Shown piece by piece: positions 28,176 through 33,920 of a stretch of 33,920 nucleotides of DNA. Where the stretch lies: NCBI GenBank assembly GCA_002400905.2, contig NVRQ02000018.1:1-33920 (forward strand). The letters are read 5' to 3'. Position numbers and translations under genes: made by a program. The notes beneath the pieces are model-generated. The model made no database searches and was not told the DNA's origin. It saw only the letters and a list, made by a program, of their open reading frames with translations. Every line of letters starts with the position of its first letter. Within the stretch, counting starts at the first letter, position 1. Origin of the DNA: Gammaproteobacteria bacterium. Lineage in GTDB: Bacteria > Pseudomonadota > Gammaproteobacteria > GCA-2400775.

Positions 28176-29045
28176 TTGACCAAAAGCCGTTCGCTGCTTT
28201 TTCTCGCTACGCTAACAGCAATGATTGCTTTTGCGGCAAATTCTGTGCTGTGCCGCATAGCTTTAGATATTTATGGAACGGACCCCGCCAGTTTTTCGTT
28301 GTTGCGTTTGGCCTTTGGTGCTGGGGCTTTACTTCTTATTGTTTCTTTTTTAAATTCTACGGATAAATCATTTTTGTGTGCTGGCGAATGGCGTGCGTCG
28401 ATTTTTCTTACGGTTTACGTCCTCGGTTTTTCTTTTGCCTATATCACGCTTGATGCGGGTGTCGGAGCATTAGTCTTATTTTCTACTGTACAGTTAACAA
28501 TGATGGCTGTGGCACTTTATTGCGGTGAGCGCCCGAGTATTATCGAATGGTTGGGTTGGTTGTTGGCCATAGCAGGGTTTGTTGTATTGGCCATACCGGG
28601 TGCTACAGCGCCTGCACCACTTGGCACAGTATTGATGGTGGTTGCTGGTATTGCCTGGGCGGGATACACCTTACGTGGTCGGAAGGCAATGCAGCCTTTG
28701 TTGGCTACCTCAGCAAACTTTGTATTGGCGACAGGGTTTGCTGTTTTGCCTTGTCTGTTCTTGCTTGATCTCGATCAGCTATCTTGGCAAGGTGTGATAT
28801 TGGCGCTGGCTTCAGGCGTAATTGCTTCAGGTGCGGGCTATGCGGTGTGGTATGCCGTGTTACCGCATATGACCACGATGCGCGCTGCCTTAGTGCAGCT
28901 CAGTGTGCCAGTGCTTGCGGCGGCAGGTGGTGTATTATTTATTAATGAAGATATTTCAACTCGATTTATGGTCTCATGTGTCCTGGTGCTTAGCGGTATA
29001 GCGCTGGCCATTGGTTATAAAAATCGAAGTAATGACTTTAAGTAA
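28176..29045 (+). CDS. EamA/DMT-family permease
   Basis: The 289-residue membrane protein has ten predicted membrane helices in two EamA repeats (about residues 8-135 and 150-283), as in drug/metabolite transporters such as RhaT/YdcZ-type exporters. The first repeat starts LATLTAMIAFAANSVLCRIAL and the second contains GTVLMVVAGIAWAGYTLRGRKAM. The C-terminus is short and basic. The start is TTG at 28176; AAGG lies 10 nt upstream, and this A/G-rich site directly follows a hairpin that could cover or expose it. Substrate unknown. It stands alone between terminators. Confidence 0.88.
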   Translation: MTKSRSLLFLATLTAMIAFAANSVLCRIALDIYGTDPASFSLLRLAFGAGALLLIVSFLNSTDKSFLCAGEWRASIFLTVYVLGFSFAYITLDAGVGALVLFSTVQLTMMAVALYCGERPSIIEWLGWLLAIAGFVVLAIPGATAPAPLGTVLMVVAGIAWAGYTLRGRKAMQPLLATSANFVLATGFAVLPCLFLLDLDQLSWQGVILALASGVIASGAGYAVWYAVLPHMTTMRAALVQLSVPVLAAAGGVLFINEDISTRFMVSCVLVLSGIALAIGYKNRSNDFK

Positions 29046-29112
29046 TCTATTTAAGTCGTTAAATAATAAAGAATAATCAATTAATTAATGCAAAAATAAG
29101 GTAGGTGTTGAG

Positions 29113-30051
29113 ATGAATATAGGGATTGATACATTTGTTATTGCCATTGTTATATTGGCAGTGGTTCTGTTGTTTCAAGGTGTTAAGTCGGTCGTGCAAG
29201 GAATGGAATATACCGTAGAGCGCTTTGGTCGTTATACCAAGACCTTGGCGCCGGGGCTGCATTTTATTATTCCCTTTATCGATAAGATTGGCACCAAAAT
29301 GAACATGATGGAGACGGTGTTGGACGTGCAATCACAGGAGGTGATAACACGTGATAATGCCATGATTAGTGCTGATGGCGTGGTGTTCTTTCAGGTGCTT
29401 GATGCGGCCAAAGCAGCCTACGAGGTCAATGACCTACAGCGCGCCATATTAAACCTGACGATGACGAATATTCGTACGGTGATGGGCTCGATGGATCTCG
29501 ATGAACTGCTTTCGCAACGTGACAAAATCAATGCGCGGTTATTGGGTGTGGTTGATGACGCAACGACGCCATGGGGCGTCAAAGTCACGCGTATTGAAAT
29601 AAAAGACATTCAACCACCGAAAGATCTCGTTGAGGCCTTGTCTCGCCAGATGAAGGCAGAGCGATTAAAGCGTGCGGCGATTCTTGAGGCAGAAGGGGTT
29701 AAACAATCTGAAATCCTTAAAGCCGATGGTGAAAAACAAGCAACAATTCTTGAAGCCGAAGGGCGTAAAGAAGCGGCGTATCGCGACGCTGAGGCACGTG
29801 AGCGTTCAGCTGAAGCCGAAGCAAAAGCGACAACCGTGGTGTCTAATGCAATCAGTGCTGGTGATATTAATGCGATTAATTACTTTGTTGCCAATAACTA
29901 TATTAAGGCCTTAGAGACAATTGGTAGCGCACCAAACCAGAAGCTGATCTTTATGCCATTGGAGGCATCGAGCGTGATTGGTGCGATAGGTGGTATTACG
30001 GAGCTAGCTAAGTCGGTGATGAAAGACCAGGAGGGCAAAAGCAGTGCTTGA
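29113..30051 (+). CDS. qmcA: SPFH/Band 7 protein QmcA (stomatin-like)
   Basis: The 312-residue protein has an N-terminal membrane segment (about 7-24, FVIAIVILAVVLLFQGV) and an SPFH domain (about 27-190: MEYTVERFGRYTKTLAPGLHFIIPFIDKI, ISADGVVFFQVLDA). An Ala/Glu/Lys-rich coiled coil (about 190-250) and a C-terminal segment near YFVANNYIKALETIG follow. Such proteins form large oligomers at the inner membrane and organise or protect membrane proteins. The pairing with an NfeD protein, overlapping by 8 nt, is the classic qmcA-ybbJ arrangement. Confidence 0.93.
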   Translation: MNIGIDTFVIAIVILAVVLLFQGVKSVVQGMEYTVERFGRYTKTLAPGLHFIIPFIDKIGTKMNMMETVLDVQSQEVITRDNAMISADGVVFFQVLDAAKAAYEVNDLQRAILNLTMTNIRTVMGSMDLDELLSQRDKINARLLGVVDDATTPWGVKVTRIEIKDIQPPKDLVEALSRQMKAERLKRAAILEAEGVKQSEILKADGEKQATILEAEGRKEAAYRDAEARERSAEAEAKATTVVSNAISAGDINAINYFVANNYIKALETIGSAPNQKLIFMPLEASSVIGAIGGITELAKSVMKDQEGKSSA

Positions 30052-30484
30052 ACAGCTTGATTTTTGGCATTGGTGGATATTTGCTGCTGTTTTGTTAATT
30101 GTCGAAACCTTGGCCCCGGGTGCTTTCTTTTTGTGGATGGGCATTTCTGCTGCCATAGTCGGAATGTTGTTGTATTTGATTCCCGATATGGCATCGACGT
30201 TTCAGTGGTTGGTGTTTGCAGTATTGTCAGTAGCGACCATTGTGATCTGGCGTGCTCGATTGAAAAGTAGACCTACGGAGACGGACCATCCTACGCTTAA
30301 CCGTCGTGGCACTCAGTATGTTGATCGTGTTTTCACCTTGAGTGAGCCGATTGTCAATGGGCGTGGCAAGATCACCGTTGATGATTCAACTTGGAAGATA
30401 GCGGGTGATGACTGTGAAGCGGGAAGTAAAGTTAGAGTAAATGGTGTTGATGGTGTTATTTTGCATGTAAATCGAATCGATTAA
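30044..30484 (+). CDS. NfeD-family membrane protein (YbbJ-like)
   Basis: The 146-residue partner of the SPFH protein has two or three membrane segments in residues 8-65 (WWIFAAVLLIVETLAPGAFFLWMGISAAIVGMLLYL, then WLVFAVLSVATIVIW) and a C-terminal OB fold (about 85-144; GTQYVDRVFTLSEPIVNGRGKITVDDSTW, GSKVRVNGVDGVILHV). The start is GTG with AGGAGG 9 nt upstream, located inside the end of qmcA, so translation is coupled. The last 70 bp of the gene are part of the direct repeat copied again at 31972-32041; only this copy is complete. Confidence 0.9.
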   Translation: MLEQLDFWHWWIFAAVLLIVETLAPGAFFLWMGISAAIVGMLLYLIPDMASTFQWLVFAVLSVATIVIWRARLKSRPTETDHPTLNRRGTQYVDRVFTLSEPIVNGRGKITVDDSTWKIAGDDCEAGSKVRVNGVDGVILHVNRID

Positions 30485-30790
30485 GGTTCTAGATTAATGG
30501 ATTTAAACCGATTGTAAAATACTGATGCGTTTAATTTTACTTTTGTCGTGTGCGGATAAACCAGGGCTGGTTGCGCGTATATCCAGTTTTATTTACGCGC
30601 ATGGCGGTAATATACATAGTCTCGATGAATATGCAGACCCTCGCGAAGCGCAGTTTTTTATTCGTGTTGAGTGGAGTGTTGATGAGCGCTGTACTCTGCT
30701 TGAGCTGGAAGATGAATTTACCCCTCTTGCAAACGAGTTTAATGCCGAATGGGAGATAAGAAGCTGCGGATAGCGATCTTTGTCTCTAAA
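30415..30790 (+). repeat. Direct repeat, left copy (nfeD end plus purU start)
   Basis: This 376-bp segment recurs at 31972-32360 with high identity apart from one 13-bp deletion near 30756. It covers the last 70 bp of nfeD, the intergenic gap and the ACT-domain part of purU. Homology stops abruptly after TGTCTCTAAA. Confidence 0.92.
30525..30773 (+). pseudogene. Truncated purU: ACT domain only
   Basis: The 82-codon frame MRLILLLSCADKPGLVARIS...AEWEIRSCG is nearly identical to the first 80 residues of the intact PurU at 32082. The only changes before the tail are Tyr to Cys and Glu to Asp near residues 57-63. A 13-bp deletion shifts the frame and ends it at 30773; the formyl-hydrolase domain is absent. 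It keeps its start region, so an ACT-only peptide could still be made; whether it does anything is unknown. Confidence 0.85.
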
Positions 30791-30799
30791 GGAGAAGTA

Positions 30800-31276
30800 A
30801 TGGCTGAATATAAACAACTTCGAGAATTCAAGAAAGAAAATCTTATTTTTAATGAGGAAGAAACCCGGATTATTTTAAAATTCATTTTTGCACCAGCGGA
30901 TCATGGGGTTATTGAATCGCTTAATGTGAATGATGCAGTAAAAGAGTTTGCACAAGGTCTTTTAGTTGAAGCAATAGACGCTTCTTATGCGGTAGGAGTT
31001 GTCGAGGCGATATTTCGAAGCACGACTAACCCGACAAAAGGTGCAATAAAAATACTTAAAAGTTTTGGAAAGAAAGCTGCAACACACTGGTTTAAACATG
31101 CAACAGTGCACGACCTTATAGATGTGAAAGTTTATGAATTTGTTCATCTTGAAATAGCAAGGCGTTTTAGAAGCACTTTAAGAATCCTTGCAAGCACAGC
31201 CTCACTAGAAAAGCAGCAAGGTGCTTTTCTAGCTTACGATAAACCATCTAATCGTCTATCAAAAGCATGGGGGTAA
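30800..31276 (+). CDS. Unknown soluble protein of inserted cassette
   Basis: The 158-residue protein starts MAEYKQLREFKKENLIFNEEETR. The ATG at 30800 has AAGGAG 8 nt upstream; a longer frame from 30749 would add residues that derive from the purU fragment and is unlikely. There is no signal peptide. The middle has a small-residue, amphipathic helix (FAQGLLVEAIDASYAVGVVEAIF, residues about 51-73), then a basic stretch (KGAIKILKSFGKKAATHWFKHA) and a helix rich in Arg near the end (LEIARRFRSTLRILAST). I do not recognise a family. The DNA is AT-rich compared with neighbours. Its stop is 4 nt before the ankyrin-type gene, so the two are one transcriptional unit. A toxin/effector-immunity or regulatory pair is possible but unproven. 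Confidence 0.75.
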   Translation: MAEYKQLREFKKENLIFNEEETRIILKFIFAPADHGVIESLNVNDAVKEFAQGLLVEAIDASYAVGVVEAIFRSTTNPTKGAIKILKSFGKKAATHWFKHATVHDLIDVKVYEFVHLEIARRFRSTLRILASTASLEKQQGAFLAYDKPSNRLSKAWG

Positions 31277-31280
31277 TTAT

Positions 31281-31811
31281 ATGAAATTGAAAATAACAGT
31301 AGGAATTTTCCTATTATCGTTAATAGGAACATTTGGATTGATGTCGTATAATATTTCACAAATGGATTCCGAAACAATAATACTGTGCGCTGAAAATGAG
31401 GGAGGAATACTTATACCAAGTCAAGCATGTGAATATTATATGTATAATCTGCGAAATGTTAAAAAAGATGTTAAAGAACTATCTAATGGTGCTGGGTTAA
31501 GCTTTATCTTGAACGGAAATAATAAAGAAAAAAAATACGAAATTGCAGCATTTTTCATTTCAAACGGCCTTGATGTTAATGGGATAAATTATTATGGTCA
31601 TTATAACCTTACACCAATTTATGGTGCGGTGTTGCTTAATGACGTTGAAATGGCGAAGTTTTTATTAAAGCATGGCACAGATTTAAATATTAAACCGCCT
31701 TCTATAAATATGACGCCACTGGAATTCGCTCGATCTCTTCAAAAAAAAGAGCATTCAGTTGATAGAAGTGAAATGCTAGAATTTTTGTCTAATCGAAAAA
31801 AACACACATAA
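31281..31811 (+). CDS. Membrane-anchored or secreted ankyrin-repeat protein
   Basis: The 176-residue protein has an N-terminal hydrophobic segment (KLKITVGIFLLSLIGTFGLMSYN, residues 2-24) that is either a signal peptide or a single membrane anchor. Two Cys near residues 36 and 49 could pair in the periplasm. The second half has ankyrin-like repeats: KYEIAAFFISNGLDVNGINYYG, NLTPIYGAVLLNDVEMAKFLLKHGTDLNIKP and MTPLEFARSLQKKE. Small exported ankyrin proteins often serve as immunity proteins to antibacterial effectors; here that is only a hypothesis. GGGGG lies 7 nt before the ATG. The gene is markedly AT-rich. Confidence 0.78.
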   Translation: MKLKITVGIFLLSLIGTFGLMSYNISQMDSETIILCAENEGGILIPSQACEYYMYNLRNVKKDVKELSNGAGLSFILNGNNKEKKYEIAAFFISNGLDVNGINYYGHYNLTPIYGAVLLNDVEMAKFLLKHGTDLNIKPPSINMTPLEFARSLQKKEHSVDRSEMLEFLSNRKKHT

Positions 31812-31887
31812 CAATGGCATGTACTCGGACAGCGGAACCTCTGATTGATTTGGGACTGAGTGGATGATGAGATAACATCTTTCATAT

Positions 31888-31990
31888 CGAGGCGCAAACC
31901 GCACCCCAAGGGTTCTTTTCAATTTATTGTGGCCGATATAAAGATGAATCCCTGGGTTTATCGAGGTAACATGAAGCGGGAAGTAAAGTT
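31888..31990. repeat. Dispersed repeat, copy 1, at right edge of cassette
   Basis: GCACCCCAAGGGTTCTTTTC (31897-31916) is followed by a segment starting TTTATTGTGGCC. Bases 31923-31988 match 33504-33569 at roughly 80 per cent. The first part also matches the minus strand of the MITE-like element near 10035-10055. Confidence 0.7.
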
Positions 31991-32360
31991 AGAGTAAGCG
32001 GTGTTGATGGTGTTATTTTGCATGTAAATCGAATCGATTAGGGTTCTAGATTAATGGACTTAAACTGATTGTAAAATACTGATGCGTTTAATTTTACTTT
32101 TGTCGTGTGCGGATAAACCAGGGCTGGTTGCGCGTATATCCAGTTTTATTTATGCGCATGGCGGCAATATACATAGTCTCGATGAATATGCAGACCCTCG
32201 CGAAGCGCAGTTTTTTATTCGTGTTGAGTGGAGTGTTGATGAGCGCTATACTCTGCTTGAGCTGGAAGAGGAATTTACCCCTCTTGCAAACGAGTTTAAT
32301 GCCGAATGGGAAATAAAAAACAAAGATAAGAAGCTGCGGGTAGCGATCTTTGTCTCTAAA
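31972..32360 (+). repeat. Direct repeat, right copy (nfeD end plus purU start)
   Basis: This 389-bp partner of 30415-30790 contains the last 70 bp of an nfeD-like end, an intergenic gap and the start of the intact purU. Its left boundary coincides with the end of a dispersed repeat. Confidence 0.92.
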
Positions 32361-32927
32361 TACGACCATTGTCTGCGTGAAATCTTATGGCGCTATGAGG
32401 CAGGCGAGCTGCCTATTGATATTCCTTTAGTTATTTCAAATCATGATGGGTTATCAGCGATTGCTAAACAGCATGACATCCCTTTTCATATGTTTGCATT
32501 GACCAATGAAAATAAATTGGAACAAGAGAAAAAAGAATGCCAATTACTCGATAGTCACGATATTGATGTTGTTGTGCTAGCACGGTATATGCAGGTGTTG
32601 TCGCCGCGGTTTGTGGCACGATATAAAAACCAAATTATCAATATCCATCATTCATTTTTGCCGGCATTTATTGGTGGGGATCCCTATAAGCAAGCCTATG
32701 AACGCGGTGTGAAAATAATTGGTGCGACCAGTCACTATGTGACCTCAGACTTAGACGAAGGCCCTATTATTGAGCAAGGCACGACGCGAATCAGCCATCG
32801 TGAATCAAGAGAAGATATGGTTCGTAAAGGTCGTGATGTCGAGCGCCAGGTGTTAGTGCGCGCACTCGACGCGCATTGCAATCATCGTGTATTAGTCAGC
32901 GGTGGAAAAACGATTGTTTTTTCTTAA
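32082..32927 (+). CDS. purU: Formyltetrahydrofolate deformylase PurU
   Basis: The 281-residue enzyme releases formate from 10-formyl-tetrahydrofolate to balance the one-carbon pool and supply formate for purine synthesis. It has an N-terminal ACT domain (1-80, LLLSCADKPGLVARISSFIYAHGGNI) and a formyl-transferase-like domain (86-281) starting KKLRVAIFVSKYDHCLREIL. The catalytic residues lie in NIHHSFLPAFIGGDPY (Asn187, His189) and in YVTSDLDEGPII (Asp near 225). Length is normal. Its promoter and leader were re-created by the duplication, so expression may differ from the ancestral arrangement behind qmcA-nfeD. Confidence 0.95.
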   Translation: MRLILLLSCADKPGLVARISSFIYAHGGNIHSLDEYADPREAQFFIRVEWSVDERYTLLELEEEFTPLANEFNAEWEIKNKDKKLRVAIFVSKYDHCLREILWRYEAGELPIDIPLVISNHDGLSAIAKQHDIPFHMFALTNENKLEQEKKECQLLDSHDIDVVVLARYMQVLSPRFVARYKNQIINIHHSFLPAFIGGDPYKQAYERGVKIIGATSHYVTSDLDEGPIIEQGTTRISHRESREDMVRKGRDVERQVLVRALDAHCNHRVLVSGGKTIVFS

Positions 32928-32987
32928 GAGAAAGTGATATGGATAATTTGTATTAGCGAGTGATTTTTAATCCGGTGGCACTCATAA

Positions 32988-33485
32988 ATGTTTGATTTAT
33001 ATGCCCTATTAAATAACTGGAATACCTTGGTAGTCATTTTGATACTGCTAATTATCGCAAATGGCGCACCTATTGTTGCACGAAAACTATTGCCTGATAT
33101 TGGCGCATGTCCGCTTGATATGGGCTCCCGTTTTATTGATGGCAAACCCCTCTTTGGCTCGTCTAAGACAGTGCGCGGAATTATTGCTTCCTTGTTTTTT
33201 ACAGCGGCCTTAGCGCCCGTGTTTGGGTTGCCGGTCTCCACAGGTATTACTCTTGCGCTAGGCGCTATGTTGGGCGATTTACTCTCCAGCTTTATTAAAC
33301 GTCGGCTTAATATTGAGTCTAGCGAAATGGCGATGGGCTTGGATCAGGTACCGGAGTCATTAATTCCCTTGCTGTTCATTCAATCTCAATTTAGTTTAGG
33401 TATCGATGCTATCATTCTGATAGTAATCCTATTTTTTTTATTGGGAATAATATTGTCGCGTGTGTTTTTTAAGCTTGGACTTTGA
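32988..33485 (+). CDS. CarS-like (DUF46) CDP-alcohol-type membrane protein
   Basis: The 165-residue membrane protein has about five hydrophobic segments (residues 10-30, 60-80, 85-100, 125-140, 140-160). The loop FIDGKPLFGSSKTVRGI resembles the FGDGKTWRG motif of archaeal CDP-archaeol synthase (CarS, CTP-transferase family), and GAMLGDLLSSFIKRRLNIESS with the following LDQVPESL is also conserved. Archaeal CarS activates an ether lipid with CTP. Bacterial homologues have unproven substrates, so no symbol is given. It lies 60 nt after purU on the same strand and may be cotranscribed. Confidence 0.82.
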   Translation: MFDLYALLNNWNTLVVILILLIIANGAPIVARKLLPDIGACPLDMGSRFIDGKPLFGSSKTVRGIIASLFFTAALAPVFGLPVSTGITLALGAMLGDLLSSFIKRRLNIESSEMAMGLDQVPESLIPLLFIQSQFSLGIDAIILIVILFFLLGIILSRVFFKLGL

Positions 33486-33503
33486 CGCAGATCGTACTAG
33501 TAA

Positions 33504-33569
33504 TTTATGGTGGCTGAGTTAAAGATGAATCCCTGGATTTATCGAGGTAGCATAAAGAGGAAAGTAAAG
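33504..33569. repeat. Dispersed repeat, copy 2
   Basis: It starts TTTATGGTGGCTGAG and contains AAAGATGAATCCCTGG and TTTATCGAGGTA, matching 31923-31988. After AAGTAAAG the two copies diverge. Confidence 0.75.
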
Positions 33570-33753
33570 GCACAGCGCTATGATGTTGATAGAGCATCGA
33601 ATAAACGGCATGGAAGGGAGCAGTAGCAACTAAGGAGCACATTGATTGGGCGACATAGGCGAGTGAATATTGCGCTGAGACAAGGCGGGTATTATGAAAA
33701 AACTGTAGGTGACTACGCATACGGTGAGGGGTTTTTTATAGTGACCAACGTCG

Positions 33754-33920
33754 GCGTACCCCAAGAGTACTTCCTCGCGATGGGCTATCGCCAATCACTC
33801 AGGGCGCACCCCAAGAGTACTTCCTCGTGATGGACTATCGCCAATCACTCAGGGCGCACCCCAAGAGTACTTCCTCGTGATGGACTATCGCCAATCACTC
33901 AGGGCGCACCCCAAGAGTAC
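33754..33920. repeat. 50-bp tandem repeat array, cut by window end
   Basis: Units start at 33754, 33804, 33854 and 33904, exactly 50 bp apart; the last is cut after 17 bp. Units 2 and 3 are identical; unit 1 differs at a few positions. The unit begins GCGCACCCCAAGAGTACTTC and ends CCAATCACTCAGG. There are no unique spacers and no coding sense across units. Confidence 0.95.

Noticed and set aside
30749-30799. Upstream extension of the first cassette gene (start GDKKLRIAIFVSK)
   Set aside because: These codons are purU sequence read through the junction; the ATG at 30800 has a proper ribosome site.
33642-33830. Short plus-strand reading frame at the window end
   Set aside because: It runs into the tandem array, where the 50-bp period breaks codon phase; no ribosome site or family similarity.
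33754-33920. CRISPR array
   Set aside because: The units are contiguous 50-bp tandem repeats without unique spacers, and no cas genes are nearby.

Overview
The window looks like a stretch of a gammaproteobacterial chromosome of moderate, slightly AT-leaning composition. The evidence is the smc-zipA-ligA order, an Rsd-type sigma-70 regulator, a RelA-type (p)ppGpp synthetase, a DksA-type protein, QmcA/NfeD and a Braun-type lipoprotein. A CbbY-like phosphatase and a D-ribulose kinase of the cyanobacterial/plant type hint at an organism with, or descended from, Calvin-cycle metabolism. That hint is inference, and I cannot name the genus.

Layout. 1-6100: acs and a dksA-like gene with a very long Lys/Ala-rich tail on the minus strand, then a plus-strand cbbY-like/aminotransferase pair and a LysM L,D-transpeptidase. 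6100-9850: a small alanine-zipper lipoprotein ending in lysine, a second L,D-transpeptidase, cysZ, a D-ribulose kinase and queF, all on the minus strand. 9920-10110: a 187-bp MITE-like element. 10129-16998: smc, zipA, a 263-bp highly structured inverted-repeat element, and ligA. 17151-17387: a 78-codon gene resembling the two ends of flagellar rod/hook proteins joined together.

17400-24120 is an accessory zone full of relics. It holds dead IS5-, IS3- and IS110-family transposases, a chimeric relic that joins a piece of ligA to a piece of the flagellar-like gene, and a broken REC-REC-GGDEF gene. Intact genes lie between them: queD, an arginine-deiminase-superfamily hydrolase, an isochorismatase-family hydrolase divergent from a GlxA-type regulator, and rsd.

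24249-30484 returns to housekeeping-like content: relA, an unknown lipoprotein, an EamA permease, and qmcA-nfeD. At 30415-32360 about 380 bp (the end of nfeD plus the 5' end of purU) is duplicated. Between the copies lie two AT-rich genes of unknown function: a soluble 158-residue protein, and a membrane-anchored or secreted ankyrin-type protein. The intact purU follows, then a bacterial CarS-like membrane protein. The window ends in dispersed repeat DNA and a 50-bp tandem array cut by the window edge.

The strongest candidates for something undescribed are the two-gene cassette inside the purU duplication, the three-way-junction element between zipA and ligA, and the CACCCCAAG-type repeat. 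One unit of that repeat sits inside a transposase relic with GGGCG on both sides.
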